From Micromonospora lupini str. Lupac 08 (lineage in GTDB: Bacteria > Actinomycetota > Actinomycetes > Mycobacteriales > Micromonosporaceae): DNA of 64,000 bases. Position 1 is the stretch's first letter, and each line of letters starts with the position of its first letter. Both the position numbers and the translations under genes were made by a program. The notes under the pieces were generated by a model. That model was not told where the DNA came from. It did no database searches and worked only from the letters and a program-made list of their open reading frames with translations. The DNA lies in the NCBI RefSeq assembly GCF_000297395.2, contig NZ_HF570108.1:6965837-7029836 (forward strand). Reading direction: 5' to 3'. Below, piece by piece: positions 26,744 to 35,025 of the stretch.

Positions 26744-27793
26744 ATGACCCAACCGCCCAGCGGCGACCAGGCCGGCCCGCGCGCTCTTCCGTCGGCGTCC
26801 CCGGATCCCGCAGGTCAGCCCGGCACGCCGGCCATCCCCGGCCAGCCCGGTCCGACGGCCTCCGGCCAGCCCGGTCCGACGGCCTCCGGCCAGCCCGGTC
26901 CGACGGCCTCCGGCCAGCCCGGTCCGACGGCCTCCGGCCAGCCGGTCCCCGGGCAGTCCGAGCCGACGACCTCCCCGGTGGAGTCCGACGCGCCGACCGT
27001 CCAGGAGCGGCCCGGCTCGACGACCGCCACCCAACCCGGCCCGGCCGCCCAGCCCGCCCTTCCGGGCCCGGCCGTCCCGTCCGGCCCGCCGGCCGCTTCC
27101 ACCCCCGCCGCCCCGTACGGCCCGCCCACCGCTTCCGGCCCCGCCGCACAGCCTGGTCAGCTCGCCCTTCCCGGGCAGCCCGCGCCGGGGACGCTCCCCG
27201 CGCAGCCGGGCGTGCCGACCCAGCCGGGTGCGCCCGCCGGCGTCCCGCAGACCGAAGACCCGGCCGGCACGCCTGCGGCTCCCGGCGCCCCGGGCACCAT
27301 CCCGCCACCGCCGCCCGGCTACCCGCCGTACCCGGGCACCGTCGAGCCGAAGAAGAAGCGCGGCCTGCTGATCGCGGCCATCGCGCTGGTCGTGATCATG
27401 GTGCTCTGCGTGGGCGCCGGCGTCGTGGCGTTCCTGACCCTGCGCAACGCCGAGTCCGGCGAGGGCGCGAAGGAGCCGGCGGTCGCCGTCGACGAGTTCC
27501 TCACCGCCGTCTACAAGGACCGGGACGCGAAGAAGGCCGCCAATCACGTCTGCGCCGCCTCCCGGGACGACAAGAAGATCGCGGCGAAGGTGGCCGAGGT
27601 GCAGAAGTATGCGTCCGAGTACCAGAACCCCCGGTTCAAGTGGACCACCCCGAAGGTCGACAACCAGACCGGCGACCGGGCCACCGTCTCCACCCACATC
27701 ACGATGACCACCGCCGACGAGAAGGTGGCCGACCAGGACCTGCGCTTCACTGTGGTGCAGAAGACGGGTTGGTGGGTCTGCGAGGTCGCCTGA
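26744..27793 (+). CDS. Pro-rich single-pass membrane protein with DUF4878-like extracytoplasmic domain
   Basis: A 349-residue protein. The first ~200 residues are Pro/Gly/Ala/Thr-rich and include four exact GQPGPTAS repeats, followed by QPALPGP-type variants. The basic patch EPKKKRG precedes one transmembrane helix (LLIAAIALVVIMVLCVGAGV, about 207-226). The outer ~120 residues (AVDEFLTAVYKDRDAKKAANHVCAA... WWVCEVA) have the NTF2-like pattern seen in DUF4878/lumazine-binding-like domains, with a pair of cysteines. The type II orientation places the Pro-rich part in the cytosol. Role unknown; directly upstream of the GET3-like pair. Confidence 0.72.
   Translation: MTQPPSGDQAGPRALPSASPDPAGQPGTPAIPGQPGPTASGQPGPTASGQPGPTASGQPGPTASGQPVPGQSEPTTSPVESDAPTVQERPGSTTATQPGPAAQPALPGPAVPSGPPAASTPAAPYGPPTASGPAAQPGQLALPGQPAPGTLPAQPGVPTQPGAPAGVPQTEDPAGTPAAPGAPGTIPPPPPGYPPYPGTVEPKKKRGLLIAAIALVVIMVLCVGAGVVAFLTLRNAESGEGAKEPAVAVDEFLTAVYKDRDAKKAANHVCAASRDDKKIAAKVAEVQKYASEYQNPRFKWTTPKVDNQTGDRATVSTHITMTTADEKVADQDLRFTVVQKTGWWVCEVA
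26840..26935 (+). repeat. Four perfect 24-base tandem repeats inside a gene
   Basis: The unit GGCCAGCCCGGTCCGACGGC plus CTCC is repeated four times without any change, then a partial fifth copy. Each unit is eight codons, so the reading frame is kept and the product gains G-Q-P-G-P-T-A-S per copy. Lack of silent differences points to recent expansion. Confidence 0.9.
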
Positions 27794-27807
27794 CCCGCAA
27801 GCCTGGA

Positions 27808-27813
27808 TAGGCT
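27808..27813 (+). promoter_or_regulatory. -10 hexamer for a leaderless start (TAGGCT)
   Basis: TAGGCT fits TAnnnT and ends 6 bases before the GTG at 27820. No ribosome-binding site is visible. This spacing is that of a leaderless mRNA, where transcription begins at or next to the start codon. Confidence 0.5.
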
Positions 27814-27819
27814 CGACGG

Positions 27820-28797
27820 GTGCGTGCAGCTGAGCGGCCGTCCGACCCGGCCGGTACCGGATGGTCGGCCCGCCTCCACGTGGTGACCGGCAAGGGAGGC
27901 ACCGGCAAGACCAGCGTCGCGGCGGCGCTGGCCCTGGCGCTGGCCGCCGGTGGCCGGCGCACCCTGCTGGTGGAGGTCGAGGGCCGGCAGGGCATCGCCC
28001 AGCTCTTCGGCATCGAACCGCTGCCGTACGAGGAGCGACACCTCGCCGACGCGCCGGACGGCGGAGAGGTGCGCGCGCTCGCGGTGGACGCCGAGGAGGC
28101 GTTGCTCGAGTACCTGGACATGTTCTACAAGCTGGGTGCGGCGGGCCGGGCCCTGCGCAAGCTCGGCGCCATCGACTTCGCCACGACCATCGCCCCGGGT
28201 CTGCGTGACGTGCTGCTCACCGGCAAGGTGAAGGAGGCCACCACCCGCACCTCGGGGCAGCGGCGCGCGTACGACGCGGTGGTGCTGGACGCGCCGCCCA
28301 CCGGTCGGATCGGCCGCTTCCTCAACGTCACGGCCGAGACGGCGCGGCTCGCCAAGGTCGGCCCGATCAAGACCCAGAGCGAGGGGGTCTCCGCGCTGCT
28401 GCGCTCCCCGATGACTGCCGTCCACGTGGTCACGCTGCTGGAGGAGATGCCGGTGCAGGAGACGGTGGACGCCATCGCCGACCTGACCTCGCTCGGCTTC
28501 GGCATCGGGAAGGTGATCGTCAACGGCGCCCGACCCGCGCTGCCCGCCGGCCCGGCGGTCACCGCCGCGGAACTCCAGCGCGGCCTGGTCGCCGCCGGGC
28601 TGCCGGCCGATCGGGACATCGTGGCCGGATTGCACGACGAGGCGCGGGACCAGCTCATCCGGCGCGAACTGGAGGATTCGCTCCGCGCCGACCTGGTGGA
28701 GTTGGGGCTGCCGATGATCGAGCTGCCGTTGCTGCCCGACGGGGTGGACCGGGCGGGCCTGTCGACACTGGCCCGGGCCCTCGTCAGCGCCGATTGA
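27820..28797 (+). CDS. ArsA/GET3-like anion-transporting ATPase, first of pair (Rv3679-like)
   Basis: A 325-residue SIMIBI-class ATPase. Deviant Walker A with signature Lys: VVTGKGGTGKTSVAAALALA. Switch-like block: YDAVVLDAPPTGRIGRFLNV. C-terminal part: VHVVTLLEEMPVQETVDAIA, IVNGARPALPAGP. It lacks the CxxC metal motif and arsenical cysteines, so arsenite export is unlikely. From memory, the M. tuberculosis orthologues of this pair sit directly upstream of whiB4 as here and have been tied to glycerol/reactive-metabolite tolerance. It probably works as a heterodimer with the next gene, 57 bases downstream. Confidence 0.88.
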   Translation: MRAAERPSDPAGTGWSARLHVVTGKGGTGKTSVAAALALALAAGGRRTLLVEVEGRQGIAQLFGIEPLPYEERHLADAPDGGEVRALAVDAEEALLEYLDMFYKLGAAGRALRKLGAIDFATTIAPGLRDVLLTGKVKEATTRTSGQRRAYDAVVLDAPPTGRIGRFLNVTAETARLAKVGPIKTQSEGVSALLRSPMTAVHVVTLLEEMPVQETVDAIADLTSLGFGIGKVIVNGARPALPAGPAVTAAELQRGLVAAGLPADRDIVAGLHDEARDQLIRRELEDSLRADLVELGLPMIELPLLPDGVDRAGLSTLARALVSAD

Positions 28798-28842
28798 CTC
28801 ACACCTGAGCTCAGCACGGGCGCATGGACCGACGCGGCCCGA

Positions 28843-28848
28843 TACGCT
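28843..28848 (+). promoter_or_regulatory. -10 hexamer for a leaderless start (TACGCT)
   Basis: TACGCT ends 6 bases before GTG 28855, with no Shine-Dalgarno between. It suggests that the second ATPase gene also has its own promoter apart from read-through from the first. Confidence 0.45.
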
Positions 28849-28854
28849 CGATTG

Positions 28855-30003
28855 GTGCCTTCCGAAGACGCGGCGCCGCAGCTGGACGTCGACCAGATCC
28901 TCGCCGACCCCGGCGTGCGGATCGTCGTGTGCTGCGGTGCCGGCGGGGTGGGTAAGACGACCACGGCCGCGGCGCTGGCGCTGCGGGCCGCCGAGCAGCA
29001 CGGCCGGCGCACGGTGGTGCTCACCATCGACCCGGCCCGCCGGCTGGCCCAGTCACTGGGCCTGACCGAGCTGGACAACACACCCCGTCAGGTCAAGGGG
29101 ATCGACGTCGAGGCCAGCGGCGGTGAGCTGCACGCCATGATGCTGGACATGAAGCGCACCTTCGACGACGTGGTGCTCCAGCACACCGACCCGACGAAGG
29201 CCGCGGAGATCTTCGCGAACCCGTTCTACCAGGCCATGAGTTCGACGTTCGCCGGCACGCAGGAATACATGGCGATGGAGAAGCTGGGCCAGCTGCACGC
29301 CCGGGGCGAGTGGGACCTGATCGTGGTGGACACTCCGCCCTCCCGCTCGGCGCTTGATTTCCTTGACGCGCCGGCCCGACTGTCCCGGTTCCTCGACGGC
29401 CGGATGCTGCGCCTGCTGCTGGCACCTGCGCGCAGCGGCGGGCGGAGCATGTTCAACCTGGTCACGGCCTCGTTCGGGATGTTCTCGAAGGTGGTCCAGA
29501 AGGTGCTCGGCGCACAGTTGCTCACCGACCTGTCCGGCTTCGTGGCCGCGCTCGACTCGATGTTCGGGGGCTTCCGGCAGCGGGCCGAGCAGACGTACCG
29601 CATCCTGCAGGCGCGGGAGACGGCCTTCGTGCTTGTCGCGGCGCCGGAGCCGGACGCGGTCCGGGAGGCCGCCTACTTCGCGAGCCGGCTGCGGGAGGAG
29701 AAGATGCCGCTGGCCGGCCTGGTCCTCAACCGGGTGCACCGGCCGGTGGTTCCGCAGCTGGACGCCGAGCAGAGTGGGGCCGCCGCGGAGCGGCTGGCCG
29801 AGCTGGGTGGGCACGAGGCCACCGCCGACGTGCTGCGGGCGCACGCGGCGCTGGCCCGTCAGGCGGTACGCGAGCAGCAGGTCGCCGCGCGGTTCACCGA
29901 GGCGTTCCCGGCGGTGCCGGCGGTGTCGGTGACGGCGCAACCCGCCGACGTGCACGACGTCGACGGGCTGCGGACGATCGGCGCGGCGATCAGCCGGTCG
30001 TGA
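28855..30003 (+). CDS. ArsA/GET3-like anion-transporting ATPase, second of pair (Rv3680-like)
   Basis: A 382-residue partner ATPase. Walker A: VVCCGAGGVGKTTTAAALAL. Switch I-like block: VLTIDPARRLAQSLGL (the ArsA/GET3 'TDPA' signature as IDPA). Switch II: WDLIVVDTPPSRSALDFLDA. Nucleotide-base region: AGLVLNRVHRP. A helical insertion (about 85-210) corresponds to the client-binding subdomain of GET3. No metal CxxC is present. Start at GTG 28855; a TTG one codon earlier is unlikely. The paralogue at 27820 gives the second half of a probable heterodimer. Ends 6 bases from the convergent WhiB gene. Confidence 0.88.
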   Translation: MPSEDAAPQLDVDQILADPGVRIVVCCGAGGVGKTTTAAALALRAAEQHGRRTVVLTIDPARRLAQSLGLTELDNTPRQVKGIDVEASGGELHAMMLDMKRTFDDVVLQHTDPTKAAEIFANPFYQAMSSTFAGTQEYMAMEKLGQLHARGEWDLIVVDTPPSRSALDFLDAPARLSRFLDGRMLRLLLAPARSGGRSMFNLVTASFGMFSKVVQKVLGAQLLTDLSGFVAALDSMFGGFRQRAEQTYRILQARETAFVLVAAPEPDAVREAAYFASRLREEKMPLAGLVLNRVHRPVVPQLDAEQSGAAAERLAELGGHEATADVLRAHAALARQAVREQQVAARFTEAFPAVPAVSVTAQPADVHDVDGLRTIGAAISRS

Positions 30004-30009
30004 CCGGCG

Positions 30010-30330
30010 TCAGGTGGCCGCGCTGACGAGGATCTTGTCCTTGCCAGCCTTGTCCTTGCTGTTCTTCTTCATCGCTGCCTCGAACATCTTGCGCCAGCTC
30101 GTCACCTGGGGGTGACGACGCAGCAACGCCCGGCGTTCGCGTTCGGTCATACCGCCCCACACACCGAACTCGATCCGGTTGTCCAGCGCGTCGGCCAGGC
30201 ACTCGTACCGAACTGGGCAGCTCCGGCAGATCCGCTTCGCCACGTTCTGTTCGGCGCCCTGTACGAACAACGCGTCCGGGTCCCCGTTCTGACACGCCGC
30301 CAGCGACGGCCAGTCAGTGATCATGCCCAT
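30010..30330 (-). CDS. whiB4: WhiB-family iron-sulfur transcription factor (WhiB4-like)
   Basis: A 106-residue WhiB protein. The four 4Fe-4S cluster ligands are Cys13, Cys35, Cys38 and Cys44 (CRSC core). The GVWGG turn and basic ERRALLRRHP follow, and a Lys-rich tail (KKNSKDKAGKDK) probably binds DNA. The ATG at 30330 is preceded by GGGGGGAC; a second ATG two codons later is possible. Position next to the ArsA-like pair and divergent from ponA2 matches mycobacterial whiB4, a redox sensor controlling oxidative-stress genes, so the WhiB4 assignment rests partly on context. Confidence 0.88.
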   Translation of the reverse strand: MGMITDWPSLAACQNGDPDALFVQGAEQNVAKRICRSCPVRYECLADALDNRIEFGVWGGMTERERRALLRRHPQVTSWRKMFEAAMKKNSKDKAGKDKILVSAAT

Positions 30331-30726
30331 GTGTACTCGTCCCCCCTTGCAGTACCTACCGACCTCGTTGCACGGCAGCCGGCAATTTCCCCCCGATCGC
30401 CCGGCCCGCCTTCCCCAAGGCGGCGCGGACGACATGTGGCGCTGTCGCCGCCATCATCATGCTCTGTAGTCGACTGATTACGCAACGTTGTCGGCGAAAT
30501 CCATCATTCCGGACACTCCCGGCTTCCCGGGCTCTCGACCGCCGGTTACCCCGCCGAGGTCGGCGAAAACGCTGCGGGGCCTCCGCCGAACGGTGAAGAC
30601 TCACGCCGGGTCACACGCAACCTCGTACCGGGGGTCATGCGTTTAGCACAACGAGGGCAGCGCGCGCAGGAAATGGGGAAAGAACTCCCAGGCGCCCCTC
30701 GTTCCCTACTCGCGTACCATGCCGAG
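30331..30726. other. Divergent promoter region between whiB and ponA2
   Basis: A 396-base gap that looks less GC-rich than its surroundings. It contains the probable ponA2 -10 (30715-30720), a minus-strand GGTACT/TAGGTA candidate near 30350 for whiB, and an inverted repeat AACGAGGG (about 30650-30657) / CCCTCGTT just ahead of the ponA2 promoter. An in-frame ATG for ponA2 at 30637 exists, but the residues from there are not typical of PBP N termini. No further gene or RNA seen. Confidence 0.5.
30715..30720 (+). promoter_or_regulatory. -10 hexamer of ponA2 (TACCAT), leaderless
   Basis: TACCAT lies 6 bases before GTG 30727, with no Shine-Dalgarno in between. It supports GTG 30727 as the start rather than the ATG at 30637 or 30736. 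Confidence 0.5.
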
Positions 30727-33174
30727 GTGACCTGGATGCGGAAACGTGACCACAATGTGCTGACCAACGCCGCATCGCTGCTCATATGTGGCCTGTTGGC
30801 CGGCGTGGTGGTCGCTGCGGCGGCCTTCCCCGCGGTGGCGATGTCCGGCTTGGCCGCGAAGGCCGGCGCAGAGACATTTGGCAACCTGCCGACGGAGCTG
30901 ACGGTGGCCCGCGCGCCACAGATCAGCTACCTGCTGGCGTCGGACGGCAAGACGCCGCTGGCGACGATGTACGACGAGAACCGCCGCGACGTGAAGCTCG
31001 CGGACATCTCGCCCTACATGATCAAGGCCATCATCGCGGCCGAGGACCACGACTTCTACAAGCACAACGGCGTCGACATCAACGGCGTCGCCCGTGCGTT
31101 CGTCAACAACCAGAGCGAGGGCTCCGGCCGGCAGGGCGCCTCGACGCTGACCATGCAGTACGTCCGGCTGGCCATCGCCTACTCGGCCACGCACCCGGCC
31201 GACGTGGTCGCGGCGACCGAGGACACCAGCGCCCGCAAGCTCCGCGAGATGCGGCTGGCCCTGCAGGTCGACAAGGAGTTCTCCAAGGACGAGATCCTGA
31301 CCCGCTACCTCAACCTCGCCTCGTTCGGCAACGGCGCGTACGGCATCTACGCCGCCAGCCAGGTCTACTTCGGTAAGCCGCCGAGCAAGCTGAAGATCGA
31401 GGAAGCCGCGCTGCTGGCCGGCATGGTGAAGGCCCCGACGACCAACGACCCGACCACCAAGAGCGGCTACCCGCTCGCGTTGGACCGGCGCAACTACGTC
31501 ATCCAGAACATGGTCGACACCAAGGCCATCACCCAGCAGGAGGCCGACGCCGCCAAGGCGGTCAAGCTGAAGCCGCAGGACAAGCGCACCCCGAACGGCT
31601 GCGTCGCCACGAACGTCAACGAGTGGGGCTTCTTCTGCGACTACTTCTACCGCTGGTGGATGCAGCAGGAGACGTTCGGCTCGACCTCGTACGACCGTGA
31701 GCGCCGGCTGAAGAGCGGCGGCTACACCGTAGTGACCTCGATCGACATCCAGGCACAGAAGGGCGCCGACAAGGCAGTCCGTAAGGCCAAGAGCGTGAAC
31801 AGCAAGGAAGCCGCGATGGTCGCCGTGGTGGAGCCGGGCACCGGCCGGGTGCGGGCCCTCGCCGTCAACAGGCAGTTCAAGCTGGACGACCCGAAGCACC
31901 CGACGAACAAGATCTCCAGCGATCCGGCGAAGAGCCGGCGGGGCATCAAGGGCAACTACCCGGCGACTGTCAACCCGCTGCTCACCGGCGGCGACGGCAT
32001 CGCCGGCTACCAGGCCGGCTCGACCTTCAAGATCTTCACCATCGTCGCCGCGCTGGAGAAGGGCATCCCGCTCAGCTACTCGTTCAACGCGCCGCAGCAG
32101 TTCAAGTCGGAATACGTCATCGACAGCAGCAGCCCGGCGGCCTGCCCCGGCACCCACTTCTACTGCCCGACCAACTCCGGTCAGAAGGCCGGTGGCGTAC
32201 AGAACATGTGGAGCGCCTTCTCCCAGTCGATCAACACCTACTTCGTGCCGCTGCAGCAGCAGGTCGGCGCCGAGAACGTGGTCGACGTCGCCAAGCGGGC
32301 CGGCATCCAGTTCCGGGCCAGCAACGACGCCACGTTCGCCGCCACCAAGGACGCGGCCCACCAGTGGGGAGCCTTCACCCTTGGCGTCTCCTCCACCACC
32401 CCGCTGGACCTGGCAAACGCGTACGCGACCCTCGCGGCGGACGGCAAGTACTGCGAGCCGATCCCGGTGCAGGAGATCCGCGACCCGGACGGCAAGAAGC
32501 TGGACATCGCCAACCCGCGCTGCGAGAAGCGGTTCAGCACCGACGTCGCCCGCGCCGCCGTGGACGCCGCCCGCTGCCCGGTCGGCGACAACTCCAAGAC
32601 CAGCAAGTGCGGCAGCAGCCGTACCGCCGGTGTGGTGCGGGGCATCGTCGACGCGCCGGTGGCCGGCAAGTCCGGCACCACCGACTCGGAGAAGACCGCC
32701 GCCCTGGTCGCGATGACCAAGCAGTACGCGGTGGCCGGCATCATGGCCGACCCGGACTGGCCGCAGACGAACGTCAAGATGAAGCACGCCGAGAAGGACG
32801 GCATCAACCCGCCGGTGTACGAGACGCTGCGGGACGCCATGAAGGGCAAGCCGCGGATCAACTTCGAGCCCCCGGGCCAGAAGATCTCCGAGGGTGACCA
32901 GCGCAGCATCCCCGACGTGAAGTGCCAGCCGGTGGACACCGCGAAGTCCCGGATCAAGGGCGCGGGCTTCGAGCCGATCGTCTCCGAGACGAAGGTGGCC
33001 TCCACCTGCCCGGCGGGCACCGCCGCCGGCACCAGCCCGGACGGGCGCACCATCAAGGGCGGCATCGTCACCATCCAGATCAGCACCGGCGGTGGCGCTC
33101 CGGCGGGCACCGGCAAGCCGGCCCCGCCCGGTGGCACGCCCGGTAGACCCGGCAACGGCCGACCGAACGGCTGA
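30727..33174 (+). CDS. ponA2: Bifunctional class A penicillin-binding protein with PASTA domain (PonA2-like)
   Basis: An 815-residue peptidoglycan synthase. A short cytosolic basic stretch and a membrane anchor (SLLICGLLAGVVVAAAAF) are followed by a GT51 glycosyltransferase (about 70-270) with AAEDHDFYKHNGVD (catalytic Glu106) and GASTLTMQYVRLA. The transpeptidase (about 340-690) has Ser432-T-F-K435, Ser501-I-N503 and Lys648-S-G-T. A single PASTA domain (about 725-785) and a Gly/Pro tail end the protein. From memory, PonA2 in mycobacteria has the same order, lies in the same place beside whiB4, and helps survive stress and stationary phase. A strong terminator follows. Confidence 0.93.
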   Translation: MTWMRKRDHNVLTNAASLLICGLLAGVVVAAAAFPAVAMSGLAAKAGAETFGNLPTELTVARAPQISYLLASDGKTPLATMYDENRRDVKLADISPYMIKAIIAAEDHDFYKHNGVDINGVARAFVNNQSEGSGRQGASTLTMQYVRLAIAYSATHPADVVAATEDTSARKLREMRLALQVDKEFSKDEILTRYLNLASFGNGAYGIYAASQVYFGKPPSKLKIEEAALLAGMVKAPTTNDPTTKSGYPLALDRRNYVIQNMVDTKAITQQEADAAKAVKLKPQDKRTPNGCVATNVNEWGFFCDYFYRWWMQQETFGSTSYDRERRLKSGGYTVVTSIDIQAQKGADKAVRKAKSVNSKEAAMVAVVEPGTGRVRALAVNRQFKLDDPKHPTNKISSDPAKSRRGIKGNYPATVNPLLTGGDGIAGYQAGSTFKIFTIVAALEKGIPLSYSFNAPQQFKSEYVIDSSSPAACPGTHFYCPTNSGQKAGGVQNMWSAFSQSINTYFVPLQQQVGAENVVDVAKRAGIQFRASNDATFAATKDAAHQWGAFTLGVSSTTPLDLANAYATLAADGKYCEPIPVQEIRDPDGKKLDIANPRCEKRFSTDVARAAVDAARCPVGDNSKTSKCGSSRTAGVVRGIVDAPVAGKSGTTDSEKTAALVAMTKQYAVAGIMADPDWPQTNVKMKHAEKDGINPPVYETLRDAMKGKPRINFEPPGQKISEGDQRSIPDVKCQPVDTAKSRIKGAGFEPIVSETKVASTCPAGTAAGTSPDGRTIKGGIVTIQISTGGGAPAGTGKPAPPGGTPGRPGNGRPNG

Positions 33175-33190
33175 GTCGAAGAGCACACAG

Positions 33191-33225
33191 AACGGGCGGG
33201 CACCCACTGCGGGTGCCCGCCCGTT
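33191..33225 (+). terminator. Bidirectional terminator between ponA2 and yqeY
   Basis: A perfect 15-base stem AACGGGCGGGCACCC (33191-33205) / 33211-33225 closes a 5-base loop. CACAC (33184-33188) and GTGTG (33228-33232) can extend the stem past a small bulge. It lies between convergent genes and has A's on one side and T's on the other, so it can serve both. Confidence 0.85.
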
Positions 33226-33289
33226 TCGTGTGTCCGGGCCGGCGCTGCCGACTTGTCCCTGAACCGCTGCGGGCGGCAGGGCCGGCGGG

Positions 33290-33745
33290 TCAGAGGCCGA
33301 GCTGTCGGCGTACCTCGGCGGCGACCCGGCCACCCTCGGCCTGGCCGGCAACCGCGGCCTGGGCCGCCTTCATGGCCGGGCCCATCTGGGCCTTGCCGGT
33401 GAAGCCGCCCGCGGCGAGCGCCCCCGCGACCAGCTCGGTCAACTCGGCGTCGGAGAGCTGCCTCGGCAGGTAGCGGTCCAGCACCTCACCCTCGGCGGTC
33501 TCCTTCGCGGCCTGCTCGGCACGGCCCGCGTCGGCGAAGGCGGTGGCCGCCTCCCGGCGCTTCTTGGCCTCCTTGGTCAACACCGCGAGCACCTCGTCGT
33601 CGGTGAGCTCGCGCTTGGCCTTGCCGGCCACCTCGGCGGTGCCGACGGCGGCCAGGGCCATCCGCAGCGTGGAGGTGGTCAACTCGTCGCGCGCCTTGAG
33701 GGCGGAACGCATGTCGGCGGTGAGGCGGTCCTTCAGCGTGCTCAT
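33290..33745 (-). CDS. GatB/YqeY-domain protein
   Basis: A 151-residue protein of the YqeY family, with the helical domain also found at the C terminus of the GatB amidotransferase subunit, where it helps bind tRNA. Typical blocks are MSTLKDRLTADMRSALKARD, LRMALAAVGTAEVAGKAKRE, LTDDEVLAVLTKEAKKRREA, YLPRQLSDAELTELVAGALA and GPAMKAAQAAVAGQAEGGRV. Full length. Stand-alone YqeY has no settled role; nucleic-acid or tRNA contact is inferred from the family. Convergent with ponA2 and divergent from the phosphoesterase, with only 25 bases between the start codons. Confidence 0.88.
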   Translation of the reverse strand: MSTLKDRLTADMRSALKARDELTTSTLRMALAAVGTAEVAGKAKRELTDDEVLAVLTKEAKKRREAATAFADAGRAEQAAKETAEGEVLDRYLPRQLSDAELTELVAGALAAGGFTGKAQMGPAMKAAQAAVAGQAEGGRVAAEVRRQLGL

Positions 33746-33757
33746 GGACGGTCAAAC

Positions 33758-33763
33758 TACCCT
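33758..33763 (+). promoter_or_regulatory. -10 hexamer for a leaderless start (TACCCT)
   Basis: TACCCT ends 7 bases before ATG 33771 with no Shine-Dalgarno. Because yqeY starts at 33745 on the other strand, the rest of this promoter must lie inside the yqeY coding sequence. Confidence 0.45.
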
Positions 33764-33770
33764 GAACGCC

Positions 33771-34664
33771 ATGCGAAAGCGCACACTATTCCGTCTCGCC
33801 GCCGGAACCGCCGCGGTCGGCGCGACCACGCTCGCGTACGCGTCGCTCGTCGAGCGCAACATGTTCACCCTGCGGCGGTACGACGTGCCGGTGCTGCCGG
33901 CCGATGCGGAGCCGCTGCGCGTGCTGCACCTGTCGGACCTGCACATGATGCCCGACCAGGCGCGCAAGCAGCGCTGGGTGGCGTCGCTGGCCGCCCTCGA
34001 TCCGGACCTGGTCGTGGTGACCGGCGACAACATGGCGCACCCGGGCGCGGTGCCGGGCGTGCTGCGGGCGCTGCAACCGCTGCTCGACTACCCGGGCGCG
34101 TTCGTGTTCGGCTCCAACGACTACACCGGGCCGGTGTTGAAGAACCCGTTCACCTACTTCCTGCCCGACCGGGAGTACACCGAGGGCGTCGACCTGCCCT
34201 ACGAGGAACTGCGCCAGGTGTTCACCGGCGCCGGCTGGGCGGACCTCAACAACGCCCGGACCACCCTCAAGGCGGGCGGCCGGCAACTCGACCTGGTCGG
34301 CGTGGACGACCCCCACATCGACCGGGACGACTACCCGGCGGTGGCCGGCGCGGTCTCGTCCTCCGCCGACCTGTCCATCGCGCTGACGCACTCCCCCGAG
34401 CCACGGGTGCTCGACCAGATGGCCGCCGACGGCTTCGGCCTGCTGCTGGCCGGGCACACCCACGGCGGGCAGGTCTGCGTCCCGGGGTACGGGGCGCTGG
34501 TGACCAACTGCGGCCTGCCCCGCTCGATGGCGCGCGGGCTGCACCGGTGGCCGGGGTCGGACTCCTGGCTGCACGTCTCCGCCGGCCTCGGCACCCACCC
34601 GACCGCGCCGATCCGCTTCGCCTGTCCTCCGGAGGCAAGCATCCTGACCCTCATCCCCCGCTGA
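33771..34664 (+). CDS. Metallophosphoesterase (Rv3683-like)
   Basis: A 297-residue calcineurin-like phosphoesterase with an N-terminal hydrophobic stretch (TLFRLAAGTAAVGATTLAYA) that may be a membrane anchor or uncleaved signal. Metal-site blocks: VLHLSDLHMMPDQ (D-x-H), VVVTGDNMAHP (GDN), FGSNDYTGP (the usual 'GNHD' is GSND), ALTHSPEP and LLAGHTHGGQVCVPGYGAL (GHTHGGQ). This GHTHGGQ pattern is typical of the YkuE/UDP-diacylglucosamine pyrophosphatase-like group acting at membranes. Same place in mycobacteria, next to ponA2, suggesting an envelope role. Substrate unknown. Confidence 0.85.
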   Translation: MRKRTLFRLAAGTAAVGATTLAYASLVERNMFTLRRYDVPVLPADAEPLRVLHLSDLHMMPDQARKQRWVASLAALDPDLVVVTGDNMAHPGAVPGVLRALQPLLDYPGAFVFGSNDYTGPVLKNPFTYFLPDREYTEGVDLPYEELRQVFTGAGWADLNNARTTLKAGGRQLDLVGVDDPHIDRDDYPAVAGAVSSSADLSIALTHSPEPRVLDQMAADGFGLLLAGHTHGGQVCVPGYGALVTNCGLPRSMARGLHRWPGSDSWLHVSAGLGTHPTAPIRFACPPEASILTLIPR

Positions 34665-34744
34665 CCCATGCCCGGCGGGGGTCGGGCGGCGGGGTACCGA
34701 GTTTGACCATCGGGGCGGGTGGGCTACTATTTGTCGGCACGCCT

Positions 34745-34821
<77 letters not shown>

Positions 34822-34827
34822 GAGGTA

Positions 34828-34860
34828 AGAGGGCACATCCGATCCATGGATGTGCCCTCT
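34828..34860 (+). terminator. Terminator of tRNA-Pro
   Basis: A perfect 13-base stem AGAGGGCACATCC (34828-34840) / 34848-34860 closes a 7-base loop. CCAGAGG (34819-34825) can pair alternatively with CCTCTGG at 34856-34862. It starts 6 bases after the CCA end. No long T run follows, usual for this group. Confidence 0.75.
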
Positions 34861-35012
34861 GGTGCTTTCCGCGCTCGTCTGCGCGTGCTGCGCCCTGTCT
34901 TGCCCAGCCGCCACACGATCGGCCAGCAACAAGGGCGTGTGCCGTAGTTCACCAGCCGTCTCGGGGAGCGGCACGCGAGGTCGAACGCGGCCGTGAGATC
35001 GACGGGCGCGCC

Positions 35013-35018
35013 TAGGAT
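35013..35018 (+). promoter_or_regulatory. -10 hexamer for a leaderless start (TAGGAT)
   Basis: TAGGAT ends 7 bases before ATG 35026 and there is no Shine-Dalgarno. An ATG inside it (35017, in frame) would be an alternative start three codons earlier. Confidence 0.45.
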
Positions 35019-35025
35019 GGTCGCC

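Noticed and set aside
26840-26935. Tandem repeats considered as a CRISPR array
   Set aside because: Units are contiguous with no spacers, encode an in-frame peptide repeat, and no cas gene is present.
27820-30003. Arsenite-export ATPases (ArsA)
   Set aside because: The arsenical-binding cysteines and any arsB or arsR partner are absent; placement matches Rv3679-Rv3680-type proteins.
30706-33351. 881-codon open frame on the minus strand opposite ponA2
   Set aside because: Its composition (Val/Gly/Arg/Leu/Asp runs) is that of a shadow frame; the plus strand encodes an intact PBP with all catalytic motifs.
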